A DNA stretch of 64,000 nucleotides from Tranzscheliella williamsii (taxonomy: Eukaryota > Basidiomycota > Ustilaginomycetes > Ustilaginales > Ustilaginaceae). How positions within the stretch are numbered: the first letter of the stretch is position 1; each line of letters starts with the position of its first letter. The notes below the pieces were generated by a model, which was not told where the DNA came from, did no database searches, and saw nothing but the letters and a program-made list of their open reading frames with translations. The DNA lies in the NCBI GenBank assembly GCA_023212725.1, contig JALBYF010000006.1, positions 287,399 through 351,398 on the forward strand, read 5' to 3'. The translations under genes were made by a program, and so were the position numbers. Positions 27,981 to 37,564 of the stretch are shown here, piece by piece.

Positions 27981-29276
27981 TTATTGGGGCGCACACTGCA
28001 TGCCGGGTCCTTGCGCGCCCGGCTCGTCGTAGTCTTCCCAGCCGGCGTCGTCCGAGGCTGACTGTCCGGGTACGCGCGCCGTGTTGCTGCCGAACTGCTC
28101 GAGCTTGGCCGGGGCGGGCTCGACATCATCGTGGATGGTCTCGGCGGTGGATTCGAGGTCGGGCCGTGCGGGTGGCAGCGCGTTCTGCAACGCTGCACGG
28201 ATGCTGGGGTCCGTAGACAGTTGCGCGTCGGTGGGAAAATCGACCTCCCACTTGATGTAGAGATCCCCCTTGGCCTGGCTCCGATCTTGGAAGCGCGGCA
28301 TGCCTTCGCCGCGGACCACCTCAACATCGCCGGGACGTGTGATGCGTGACCGGGCCACTTTGATGTGTCTGCCATCGAGATGTGTTAATATGGTCCGTGA
28401 AAAGCCTAGCAAGGCCTCGACCAGCGTTAAGCGGACGGTGGTCAGCAGATCCAGCCCTCTGACCTCGAACGCATCGTCTGGTTGCAGCTTGAGCTCAATG
28501 TGGATATCGCCGGCCTTGATACCCGGCTCCTCGTCCGCCGCCTCCTTGAAGGTGATGCGCTGCCCATCTATCATGCCCTTCTCCACGGTAACATCGAGCT
28601 TGGCCTTGGTCTTGGTCGTTTTGACGCCCTTGCACTTTTTGCATCTGTCCTTGTCGCGGACCTTTTTGCCTTGTCCGTGGCAGTCGGCGCACTCCACATA
28701 GGACTGCGCGATCATGCCGTTACCCATGCTCCTCTGTTGCAGCACGGAACCCTTTCCTGAGCAGGTGACGCACTCCTTTTCGGCCAGGCCGAGCTTGGCG
28801 CCGGTGCCTTGGCACTGCGAGCAGACGACGTTCTTGGTGAGGTTAAAGTGGGCCGTCTTGCCCTTGTACAAGTCGCCGAGCGACACCGCGTACTCGATCA
28901 CGGCGTCTTCGCCCTTGGTGCGTCTTGGGCGACGCGACCTTGGCATACCGCCCATACCGCCCGTGCCGCCCATTCCGCCCATGCCGCCGCCGAACATGCT
29001 GGCTAGGAAGTCGTCCATGTCCGGCGGCATGCCGCCTGCGCCGCCGGGCGCTTGGTCGCCGTAGCGGTCGTACGCTGCGCGGGCGTCCGGGTCGGAGAGC
29101 GTCTCGTAGGCATTGTTGATTTCGGCGAACTTTTCCGACGCGACCTGATGGTCGATGTCCGGATTCTTGTCTGGGTGGCTGGCAAGCGACTGTTTGCGGT
29201 AGGCCTTCTTGATCTCTGCAGCGCTAGCGTCCGGCGCCACACCCAAAAGGTCGTAGAGGTGGGTGGACTCGACCAT
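27981..29276 (-). CDS. YDJ1: Type I (class A) DnaJ co-chaperone, Ydj1-like, CaaX-ended
   Basis: The start at 29276 (MVESTHLYDLLGV) gives 431 residues. The order is J domain 1-70 with the HPD motif in SHPDKNPD, a Gly/Met-rich linker 80-115, a four-repeat zinc finger near 150-215 (CSQCQGTG, CVTCSGKG, CADCHGQG, CKKCKGVK), then the two beta-barrel substrate-binding domains (GMIDGQRITFKEAADEEPG; RGEGMPRFQD). It stimulates Hsp70 ATPase and holds unfolded clients. The last four residues are CAPQ, a CaaX-like box comparable to the farnesylated CASQ of yeast Ydj1, suggesting attachment to ER and other cytosolic membranes. The open frame extends upstream to 29495, but that part lies before the J domain and looks like leader. 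Confidence 0.92.
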   Translation of the reverse strand: MVESTHLYDLLGVAPDASAAEIKKAYRKQSLASHPDKNPDIDHQVASEKFAEINNAYETLSDPDARAAYDRYGDQAPGGAGGMPPDMDDFLASMFGGGMGGMGGTGGMGGMPRSRRPRRTKGEDAVIEYAVSLGDLYKGKTAHFNLTKNVVCSQCQGTGAKLGLAEKECVTCSGKGSVLQQRSMGNGMIAQSYVECADCHGQGKKVRDKDRCKKCKGVKTTKTKAKLDVTVEKGMIDGQRITFKEAADEEPGIKAGDIHIELKLQPDDAFEVRGLDLLTTVRLTLVEALLGFSRTILTHLDGRHIKVARSRITRPGDVEVVRGEGMPRFQDRSQAKGDLYIKWEVDFPTDAQLSTDPSIRAALQNALPPARPDLESTAETIHDDVEPAPAKLEQFGSNTARVPGQSASDDAGWEDYDEPGAQGPGMQCAPQ

Positions 29277-29574
29277 AGCTTCTGGCGGATCAGAGCGCGG
29301 CGGGGGAACAAATGCGCAGATTCGAGGAGGATCGACACGAAAAGAGGCAAGCCGAGTCAGGCGGGGCGGGGCATAGAGAAGGAGCCAACTGCGCACCGGG
29401 ATATGATGACGCTCATTTGCGCAACTCGCAGCCATCTCCCGCTTTCTTCCAAAAAAATTGTGGGCCGACGCAGCAGCTACGCACGACAAACGCACACGAC
29501 AGCTCAGGCGCTGTTAGATCTAGTAGTAAGAAAGGGAAGATTCGCTCCAACAAAGGTAACCGATGGCGAGGGGC

Positions 29575-30626
29575 CTAGGAAGCAGAGGAAGGAGGGGCGC
29601 TGAGGATGTCCCAGAGCGGGCTTCTGCGGCCGAGGGCATAGGTAAAGGTCCGCTTCTGGAAGTCGACGCCGAGCTTGAGCAGGTCGATGATATCGTCGAG
29701 CAGGTGCGCCTGGCCGACGATGGCGCCGGGATGGGAGGTGTAGCTGGCGGCGAGGATATGGACGTGCAGATGGCTGCCAAGAAGCAAGCGAGCCGCACTG
29801 TCAGTGACACGCAAGCTGAGGCGGTGCGGAGAGATACATACTAGTAGCTTGGTTGGTAATGCAGGAAGCAGCGGACGTTGCCGTCTGGCTTGCCCTCTTG
29901 CCTCCCGCTGAGCTGGAAGCGTTCGAAGGCAACGCGGCTCGCCTGGCGCTGGATGCTCTCCAGCATGCCAATATGCTGCGGCTCCAGGTCGCGGATGCTG
30001 CGCAGCGATCTGTTGTGGACGATGGCCTGGATGTAGAGGCTTGACTGGGTCGACTGGTCCCACTTGAGGTCGGGGACGATAATGAAACCGGTCTGCGGGT
30101 CTGCATCCTCATAGAGTATGGTGTCGGCCTCCTTTTTGTGCTCCAAAATGTTGTATACCCATTGGATGCGTGATGCCGGGAACGAATTGATCCACGGCAG
30201 CACCCTGGTGACATATAGCTGTGGCGTCTCTGTGACGACAGCTTTCTGCTGTGCAGCGTACTTTTCGATGTGGGCCTCTGTGGCTGGGTGGATGAGCGTG
30301 ATCTTGATGTCGGCGTCGGCCTGGTCGGGCAGGCGGCCGTGCCAGGCCAGGAGCCAGGTGTAGATATCGTTGTGGCCCAGCTCGCTCAGCCGCGCAAAGA
30401 GAGGGCCAGCGGCGGCCGGATGCTCCCCACTTTCCGCCACGGCCCACGTGTCATACACAGCCTGCGAGAAGTGCGTCTTCTCCAGTAGCAGGATGGCATC
30501 CGCCTCGTCAGCCTGGTCTTGCAGCTTGAGCCGGCCGAGCAGATTCGCCGTCTTGGACTTGGGGTCCTGGTCCAGCACCCGCGTCAACCGAAAGCCTTTC
30601 AGTCGCTGCGCTGCCGCTTCCGACAT
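29575..30626 (-). CDS. DCS1: DcpS scavenger mRNA decapping enzyme
   Basis: Exons are 29842-30626 and 29575-29773 (donor GTATGT, acceptor TTGGCAG), joined in frame at Tyr to give about 327 residues. The second exon starts with the histidine triad HLHVHILAASY, the catalytic HIT motif that hydrolyses the m7G cap from short capped oligonucleotides left by 3'-5' decay. The first exon has the N-terminal swapped-dimer domain and the family stretch GFIIVPDLKWDQSTQSSLYIQAIVHNRSLRSIRDL before the HIT domain. The intron splits the enzyme just before its active site. Divergent from the gene at 30897. The Edc3-like gene at 19-22 kb acts at the other end of the same pathway, but the two are not adjacent. 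Confidence 0.93.
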
Positions 30627-30896
30627 GCCGCTCCGCGGTCAACGCTGCTGTTCGGTCGCTGTCGAGGATAGAAGAAAGCTGGCAGCAAAGCAGGTGAAGC
30701 CTCGCTCTGCGGCTGGATTGATCAGTGTGGGATCTTCCAGGCTCGACCTCCACTCGCACTTGCACTTCTCAGCCTCAGCTCTGCCATTTTTGTCTATTTA
30801 TTGTGATTTTTGTTAGGCGCAGGTCAAGGCGCTTGGCTTCCATTCACAGCACTGTGACTCCTCTCGCGCACAGGAGCAAGACAGAGTAGGTCGAAG

Positions 30897-31651
30897 ATGG
30901 GATCATCGTCGTCCAAGCCGGCGCGGAAGTTGGGGACGGAGGTGTCGTCGGCGGTGGCACGCGCTGCCGCTCCGGCGAAGTCTAGTATGCCCGGTGCATC
31001 GGCGGGGGCGGCGTACGCGCCGTCAGCGACGACGCGGCGGGAGCAGGATACGCAGCGGCAGCAGGAGGGGGTGAGTGGGAGCCGGTCGGCGGCGATTGAG
31101 CGGGATGCGTTGGATCCGCAGTTCATGCAGAACCTGTCGCGCCTGGGGCCGGTGCCGGTGGCCAAGCATGCCACCAACTACCAGCCGGTAAGTATGCCGT
31201 GGACGTGGGCGCCTGTGCAGGGACGCAGCTTGCTGACGCGCACCCTTGGCGACGGCAGACGGACCAGATGCTACGCATTTTGGAGGCCCGCGAGCGCGCC
31301 AGCGTCGACAACTTGGACACCTACCGCAGCGAGCAACCGGCCCAGTCGCAGCCGCGCGCGCGCCCGAGACGCCTCTCGTCCCACACGCTCATCAGCATGC
31401 TCGACGACCGAAAGCACTGCGAGACGCGCGCCGACCTCGAGCGCCTCGCCCTTGAGTACGACCTGCCTGTATCCACCCTGGAGCGCTTCACCCAGTACTA
31501 CAACTCGCCCACCATCGGCGAACAGATCACCGACGACGCCGACACGCTCACCGCCGACCAGGCCCACCGCCAGGACCAGCGCGGCCCGCCCAAGGTGCGT
31601 GCCGTCTGGGTCCAAACCCCCCTCCGTCCTGCTCTCATTTCGTCGGAATAG
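30897..31651 (+). CDS. Unrecognised conserved-looking protein with myristoylation-type N-terminus
   Basis: The first exon 30897-31192 encodes MGSSSSKPARKLGTEV, fitting the N-myristoylation pattern (Gly2, Ser6, Lys7), then an Ala/Ser/Arg-rich segment and DALDPQFMQNLSRLGPVPV. The second exon starts at about 31257 after GACGGCAG and reads TDQMLRILEARERASVDN, later LISMLDDRKHCETRADLERLALEYDLPVS and TLERFTQYYNSPTIGE. Both junctions are in phase 0. The end is uncertain: reading through reaches a stop at 31651, but a GTGCGT right after GGPPK at about 31595 may be another donor. The helical C-terminal half resembles small fungal mitochondrial or membrane-associated proteins, but I cannot name a family. 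Convergent with the ENGase gene. Confidence 0.65.
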
Positions 31652-31701
31652 ACACGCGCCCACAGCCACTCGCGTCGATATAGTGTACAGGAACCATGCA
31701 T

Positions 31702-34089
31702 TTACGGCAGATCCACTGTGCCAGCCGCGGCGTCTGTGATGCAGACCGGCGTGACCATGATCTGCCACGCTGAGGCATCGAACGGCAGTGCGGAGAGGTA
31801 GAGCTCCATCAGGCAGAACTCGAGCGTCGTCGCCTCGCGCGTCGATGTGCCCAACCAGAGGCGGTCAGCCGGCTGCGCTCCCTGCAGCCAGACGTTATAG
31901 TAGGGTGCCGCGGGGAAGAAGTCATTCCACTCCAGCACGGCCGACAGAGTGCGGCCGGCAGAGGAGAGCGAGGGTTGGGTTGCGCACACCCGGACGCGGG
32001 GGGGCGGGAGCTGCGCAGAGGACGGCGAGAGCTGCAAGGCGCCGATCCATAGCCGCTGAGGCTCCGACAACGGCTGCACTGCAGCGCCCAGATGCAGCAC
32101 TTGCAGCCCGACTGGCGTCGGCTGTGCATTGCCGGGCAGCGTGAACGTGAGCGAGCAGCGCTTCCAGCCGTATGGCAGGTCTCCTGTGGCCGCTTTTGTG
32201 AACACCGCTTGGGCAGGCCCGTCCAAAAGAACCGGCTCGACGCTGGCACCGGACGGCCCGGGAAAGTAGACCATCTCGAGGCTCCAATGGGTGCCGTCTA
32301 GGCCCACGAATATCGGCACCGAGCAGAGTGGGACGTGGGAGACGCCGGGGGCGATACAGAGACCCAGCGCTGCGTTGCCGGACCAGACCGTCTCTTGGTC
32401 GAGCCACCATTGCTGCACCGGCGCCTCACGGCTGGCATGGCTGCACAGCTCGGAGAAGAGAAGGTCGGGTTTAGCCATCGACACGCCGATGTCTGTCCAT
32501 CCTGGCAGTCCGTGCTGCTTGGACGGTGCCGTGCCTCGCCAGTCACACACGCGCTCTCCACGCTCGAACCAAGATGCGCCGGAGCCCAGGGCGAAGTTGG
32601 TAAAGAAGCCGCGTGCGCTGTGCCACTCTGCCCTACGCTGTGCACGGCAAGCTTGGCGCACAGAGTGGTTGAAGAACGCCTGCACGGCGCTTGCTGCGGA
32701 TGCTTTTCCGGCCCGGCCGAGCCAGAACTCGGTGTCCTCGGCCCACCACTCGTGCCACGACCGCGCACCGCGCGCCGGCTCTTGATGCTCCCACGTCCAG
32801 CCCGGTGCAAACAGGGCGACGCTCAGGCCCAGTGCATCGCCACAGGCGGCAACATCGCTGTTGGCATCACCACCCTCGTGGGCCTCGTCGGCCGGCACGG
32901 CGGTGCGCTGGCGGTGCGGACCGATCATGCGCAGAGACCGGTGGGTGTCCATACCGCCCCAGCAGTTGCGGCCAAAGACGTCGATGCCCACACAGACGCT
33001 GCTGCGAGGACGGCCAAGGCTGTCGGCCATGGCCGCTGACAGGACAAGCTGAGGGTGGAATCCCCCGTCCGCGGGGCCAGAGAGGCCGAACCCCAGCCGC
33101 TGCAACGTCTGCGGGTCGGTACTCTCCGACTGGACGAATTGGCCGGGCGGCAGCGGTTCCGGAGGGCGAGCCCAGGTGTAGTTGGTGAAGAACGAGTCTG
33201 CCGCCTTGAAGAAATCGACATTGTGGGGTGTCAGCGCATCCTGCCAGGCCAGCTGGCCGTCCGGGTAGACGACCGAGTCGTACCACATGATCTCCCACTC
33301 GTCGGGCCTGCCCGCGCGGGCGAACCTCCTGCGGCCCTGGTCGCGGAGGTAGCAGAGCCAAGCCCGCAGCCGTTCGGCGTTGTTGCGCATCTCGGCGTGG
33401 CGCGCTGCCTGGCCTACCCACGCCGGCCACGCCTCGCCCGAGCAGGCAAAGCCGAGGTCGAGGGCGACTTCAATGTTAATGAGGTAACCCGAGAAGCCGC
33501 GCTGGAGCGCGAGCTCGATCAGCTCGACCGCGTACTGCGGCGAGAAGCAGAGCGCGCCTCGGAGCGGCATGGCGCGGCGCTCTGGACCGCGCAGCAGCCG
33601 CGCCATCTCCGGCACGCTCTCGCTCCACTCAAAGATGAGCGTGCCCAGCATTCGGGTGCCTGCACGCCGCGCAGCCTGCCTCCACCCCGCCGGCGGCACA
33701 GAGACCCGCTTGTGCGAGAAGTAGACAAACGCGTCCACGAGATGCAAGTGCTCGAAAGAATAGCCGCGCGCGTCCGGCTGCTCCTGGTAGCCGCCTTGGA
33801 AGTCGTGGCAGACCACAAGCCGGGGACAAGGCGCGTCTGCAACTCTCCCGTTGGCAGGACCAGCACGGTACCAGCTGCACAGCTGCAGTCCATCGTCCAG
33901 AGCATCGCCGTGCCGATGTTGGTACCATGTGTGCAGCTCGTCAAGCGACTCGAAGTACTCTGGTTCCGGCAGCACATCCGGATCTATGTGCTGTCGGAGC
34001 GTGCCAGCCGGTGTCTGCAGATCGACCCGCTGGAGCGTCATAAGGCGCGCGGCCTGATGTGCCCCTAGCTCGGCGGGCCGCGACGGCAT
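31702..34089 (-). CDS. GH85 endo-beta-N-acetylglucosaminidase (ENGase)
   Basis: Single exon, 795 residues, no signal peptide, as in cytosolic ENGases. GH85 landmarks in order are VDAFVYFSHKRVSVPP near 115-130, TLIFEW near 150, GFSGYLINIEVALD near 197-210 whose Glu is the expected acid/base catalyst with the Asn two residues before it, and EWEIMWYDSVVYPDGQLAWQ near 270 followed by FFTNYTW. A roughly 400-residue C-terminal beta-rich part follows, typical of eukaryotic ENGases. The enzyme cuts the chitobiose core of N-glycans, releasing oligomannose glycans from misfolded glycoproteins or free glycans in the cytosol. The C-terminus TVDLP is not a peroxisomal signal. The GC content is high and similar to neighbours. 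Confidence 0.9.
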   Translation of the reverse strand: MPSRPAELGAHQAARLMTLQRVDLQTPAGTLRQHIDPDVLPEPEYFESLDELHTWYQHRHGDALDDGLQLCSWYRAGPANGRVADAPCPRLVVCHDFQGGYQEQPDARGYSFEHLHLVDAFVYFSHKRVSVPPAGWRQAARRAGTRMLGTLIFEWSESVPEMARLLRGPERRAMPLRGALCFSPQYAVELIELALQRGFSGYLINIEVALDLGFACSGEAWPAWVGQAARHAEMRNNAERLRAWLCYLRDQGRRRFARAGRPDEWEIMWYDSVVYPDGQLAWQDALTPHNVDFFKAADSFFTNYTWARPPEPLPPGQFVQSESTDPQTLQRLGFGLSGPADGGFHPQLVLSAAMADSLGRPRSSVCVGIDVFGRNCWGGMDTHRSLRMIGPHRQRTAVPADEAHEGGDANSDVAACGDALGLSVALFAPGWTWEHQEPARGARSWHEWWAEDTEFWLGRAGKASAASAVQAFFNHSVRQACRAQRRAEWHSARGFFTNFALGSGASWFERGERVCDWRGTAPSKQHGLPGWTDIGVSMAKPDLLFSELCSHASREAPVQQWWLDQETVWSGNAALGLCIAPGVSHVPLCSVPIFVGLDGTHWSLEMVYFPGPSGASVEPVLLDGPAQAVFTKAATGDLPYGWKRCSLTFTLPGNAQPTPVGLQVLHLGAAVQPLSEPQRLWIGALQLSPSSAQLPPPRVRVCATQPSLSSAGRTLSAVLEWNDFFPAAPYYNVWLQGAQPADRLWLGTSTREATTLEFCLMELYLSALPFDASAWQIMVTPVCITDAAAGTVDLP

Positions 34090-34566
34090 GCTTCACAAAT
34101 CCCTGGTCAAGAGCACAGTCGACAGCCACCCATCTCGCACCGCTACCATGCTACGATGCAGTCTCTGCAGCAATTCGACCCCAGCGGCTTGGCCTGCGGA
34201 TCTTTGTTCCGCGAGTGGACAGAAGCAAGAAGTGTGAGTATGAGGAGAAAAGTCAACCGGCGTTGTCGCACTCGACATGTTAAGATGCAGTGTGGGTCTG
34301 CTCGGAGTTGTTGTTAGGTCACGTTCTGTTCGCTAGCGTTTTCACGCTAGAAATGCATTTATACCACCAAGCTAACCGACTGAAATGCGGAGATGAGAGA
34401 ACGATGCAGCGGCGTGGTGGGAACCGCTGGTGGCACCCGCTAACAGAAGGCGGGGAAGCGTACCAAGCGTCGCTCGCTCTTCGATGTTGCCTTGCTTCCC
34501 TCCCCACGGCTCTGTATTGATCACCAACTTGTACGCCTCTCGCCAAGTAGAATCCACCGTAACAAG
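34090..34566. promoter_or_regulatory. Divergent promoter region, ENGase and DUF2470 protein
   Basis: About 480 bases between two head-to-head genes. Only short frames; no repeat or RNA gene was recognised. Confidence 0.5.
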
Positions 34567-35477
34567 ATGGCCGCGAGTAAAGATGACATCGCCCCCAAGG
34601 CGGAGGGCATCATCTCCCACATGAACAATGATCACAAGGTAGGTTGACACGATCCGCATGGCACACTTTCCTCACGCCGGATGCTGACCCGCTGTTCCCG
34701 TTTCGTATCTCTGCGGACGACAGGAATCGCTTGCCTATTTGGCCACGCACCATGCCGATCTGGTCAAGCCGCTCCGACCCGAACAGGTGCTGATGACCGA
34801 GATCGACAACAAGCACCTCCAGGTCGCCTACACCACCGCCAAGGGGGCACGCCCGTCTCTTGCAGCTCACAACACACAGATTGTCCACATTCCCTTCTAC
34901 CCGCATCTGCGAGGCCACTCCGAGGTGCGCAAGCGTCTGGTGGATATGTGCGCCATCTCGAAGCGTGTCGTGACCTCCCGCAAGGTAAGCTCTTCTGTCC
35001 TTTTGGGTGCCTGCTGTCTCCAGCCGAGCCCGTCGCTGACTCTGGTGCGTTTGCCGAACCTGCCAGCCGGTCATTCTTTACCAGGCGCCCAAGTTCGCGT
35101 TTGTCTCGGTCGCTGTTGCCCTGGCCGTGTACGTCGCGTTGCGGTCCGATACGCTGGCCAGCCACCACCTGGTCCGGCGCTACGTCCCCGCCGACTACCT
35201 CGCCTTCTGGCATGACCTCCGCACGCGCCTCGGCGGGCCGCAGACGATGGATGCGTTTATGAGCAGCATCGCCCGCCTCCACGCGCTCGAGGCCATCCTC
35301 ATGCTCGTCGTCAGCAGGTTCAAGGGCGCAGGCCCCTGGACCACCCTCAAGTGGGCCCTCACCACCCTCGTCATGGGCATCCCTAGCTGGATCACCTTCT
35401 TCCGCCTCAACGCCAGCCAGCGCGCCATGCGCAGGGCCATCGTCGACGACTACATCCCCAAGCAAAAGACTCTGTAA
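34567..35477 (+). CDS. DUF2470 domain membrane protein
   Basis: Exons 34567-34638, 34724-34984 and 35067-35477 join in frame (donors GTAGGT and GTAAGC) to give 247 residues. The N-terminal half is a DUF2470 domain: IISHMNNDHKESLAYLATHHADL, the His-containing HMNxDH start, then VLMTEIDNKHLQVAY and HIPFYPHLRGHSEVRKRLVDM. DUF2470 is found in heme-oxygenase-related and pyridoxamine-oxidase-like proteins. In this fungal form it is followed by three hydrophobic segments (FAFVSVAVALAVYVAL, LHALEAILMLVV, ALTTLVMGIPSWITFF) and a basic C-terminus. The function is unknown. Membrane anchoring is seen directly; ER or mitochondrial membrane is inference. Confidence 0.85.
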
Positions 35478-35690
35478 TCTACACCCCCTCACGCCGCGCC
35501 CTGCCACCGCCTTCCCCCCTCCTCCCCACCGGCAAATACACGCGCTGCTTAACGTCGAACTAGCAGTTACTCTGTCATCTGCAAACGGAAACCTGGTGTT
35601 CTGCGCCTGCGGCCGCAGCCTTTTTTTCATAGTCCAGGCGAATGCGGTTATAGGGAAGGAGGTGTGCAGTAGGTACGATACTGTGCGACG

Positions 35691-36465
35691 TCACAGCTTG
35701 AAGGCGTACCCGCCGACGCGGTTTGCGACGTTGATCTTGAGCTGTTCGAGGAGGTTTCCGCTGTGGTCTTCAAGGCCGCAGTGCATGATGTCGCCGTGCT
35801 GGACCTGGCCGACGCCCTGGGGGGTGCCGGTGAGGAGGAGGTCGCCCTCCTCGAGCGTCATGATGCTCGAGACGTGCTGGATGAGGTGCGGGATGTCGAA
35901 GATCATGTCCGAGGTGGGGCCGTTCTGCTTGAGCTGGTCGTTGACCTTGAGCCAGAGACGCAGGTTGTGCGGGTCGCGGACGCGGCTCTTGTCGATGAAG
36001 CGCGAGGTGGGCGTGAAGGTGTCGAAGCCCTTGGCCGTGGACCAGGGCAGCCCCTTGGCCTTGACCTGGTCCTGCACGTTGCGCGCCGTCATGTCGATCG
36101 AGAGCGTGTACCCGGCGACGTGCTGCATCGCATCCGCCGCCGCCACATCGCGCACCCGCCCCGCGCCCATCACCACCCCCAGCTCCACCTCGTAGTGCGC
36201 CACCACATCCTTCGGGATCTCCACCGTCCCGTTGTTCTCGATGTACGACGTCGTCGGCTTCAGGAAGAAGAACGGCTCCGACGGCACCGCATTGTTCAGC
36301 TCCTTGGCATGGGCAGCGTAGTTCCGGCCGATCCTGCCCCGCCCCGCCCCCAATCCAAGCAGCACCCAACACCGAGACGTCAGCAACCGCTTTCCCTCCA
36401 GCCCTCGCCGTACTGGCCACTTACGCAACGATCTTCTTGCCTCGCGTGAGAAAAGAGGACGCCAT
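35691..36465 (-). CDS. Fumarylacetoacetate-hydrolase family protein, FAHD1-like
   Basis: Exons 36425-36465 and 35691-36333 (donor GTAAGT, acceptor GGGGCAG) give 227 residues, close to FAHD1 length. Exon 1 encodes MASSFLTRGKKIVA and joins to IGRNYAAHAKELNN, the family's first strand and helix. Further motifs are EPFFFLKPTTSY, HYEVELGVVMGAG with the metal-binding Glu pair, YTLSIDMTARNVQDQVKAKGLPWSTAKGFDTF, and the C-terminal LLLTGTPQGVG. FAHD1 enzymes are acylpyruvate hydrolases and oxaloacetate decarboxylases of mitochondria and cytosol. A longer in-frame reading back to 36767 exists but lacks the conserved first strand, so the spliced model is preferred. It shares a divergent promoter with the CoA-binding gene. 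Confidence 0.9.
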
Positions 36466-36818
36466 GATTCCAAATGCACGGTAGGAGCGGTCTGGATGCC
36501 GGTCGCGTTCGTGTAAGCAAATAAGCTGGCTGTGGTGTTGTAGGCAGGCGGGGGCGAGAGGATATTGAGCAATATAAGTAGCAGAGCGCCGAGCTTGGCG
36601 GTGGGGGAGCGCGGCTTTGCGCGGAAGAACGGCGCTCGGCCCTTTGGCCGGCGAGTGACTCCATCGGGGTTGGTTGCGAATCTAACAGCTCTGTCAGCGG
36701 ATCCCGATCGATCTGGCTCTATGAGATCCGATGCGCGGAAGGTGCCATCCGGCTCGGGCCACCGCACTTAGGGTTGGCATTGGACACCATTTGCTGCCGC
36801 GGACAAAGTTGTAAGACG
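36466..36818. promoter_or_regulatory. Divergent promoter, FAHD1-like and CoA-binding genes
   Basis: About 350 bases between predicted start codons. Nothing specific was recognised. Confidence 0.45.
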
Positions 36819-37401
36819 ATGGCGAACCAGCAGATCCAGACTGCGCTTAACCGGTTCTTTGATGCGAGCCGGTACGCTGTGGTGGGGGCGAGCAAGGATC
36901 CGTCCAAGTACGGGCACAAGGTAAGCGCGCGGCGAAGGGTGGCGGGTGCGGGCAGGGCTGACGCGCTTGCGCACAGGTTCTCAAGTGGTACCAGACGCAC
37001 CGGCTCGACGTGACGCCGGTCCATCCCAAGGAGCCCGAGCTCGGCGGCCTGGCGACGCAGCCCGACGTGGCCAGCCTCCTCGCCGCCGCCGCGAGCCCGC
37101 CGGACCAGATCGCCATCTCTGTCGTCACGCCGCCCAAGGTCAGCCTCGCCGTCCTCCAGCACGGCCTCCAGCAAGGCGTCGCTGCTTTCTGGCTGCAGGT
37201 AAGTGCTCCCGTGCCGCCATCGCCCTTTGCCATCCCGCAGCTCGCTCACGACCGTATCCCCCCCAGCCCGGTGCCGAAGACGCCGAGCTGGTCAGCTGGA
37301 TCTCTTCCCAGCCCGACGCGGTCCAGAGCCGCGTCATCTACGGCGGCCCCTGCATCCTCGTCTCGGGCGCTGACCTGGCAAGAGCCAAAGGAAAGCTGTG
37401 A
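36819..37401 (+). CDS. CoA-binding domain (YccU-like) protein
   Basis: Three exons, 36819-36920, 36977-37198 and 37267-37401, all in phase 0 (donors GTAAGC and GTAAGT, acceptors GCGCACAG and CCCCCCAG), encode 152 residues. The fold markers are FFDASRYAVVGASKDPSKYGHKVLKWYQTH at the N-terminal Rossmann turn, VTPVHPKEPELGGLATQPDVASL, ISVVTPPKVSLAVLQHGLQQGVAAFWLQPGAED, and the final YGGPCILV. This is the CoA_binding_2 family of small proteins that bind CoA through a conserved Cys-containing C-terminus. The physiological role is not settled. The full length matches bacterial and yeast relatives. Confidence 0.92.
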
Positions 37402-37564
37402 CCACCCCACTGTGTTGCCTGGGAGCATGAACCCCGCTTATGACAACGGAGGAATAACTAGCTCAATCACGGAAACAAGCGTCGATCAGCGCGATGCGAG
37501 CGACAAGCGGTGGCAGCGTGCGAGGGTATTTGTACAGACACGACAGGGGATAGCCTGGATCGGG

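Noticed and set aside
33055..34068. 337-codon frame opposite ENGase
   Set aside because: Antisense of a clear GH85 domain; no recognisable protein features.
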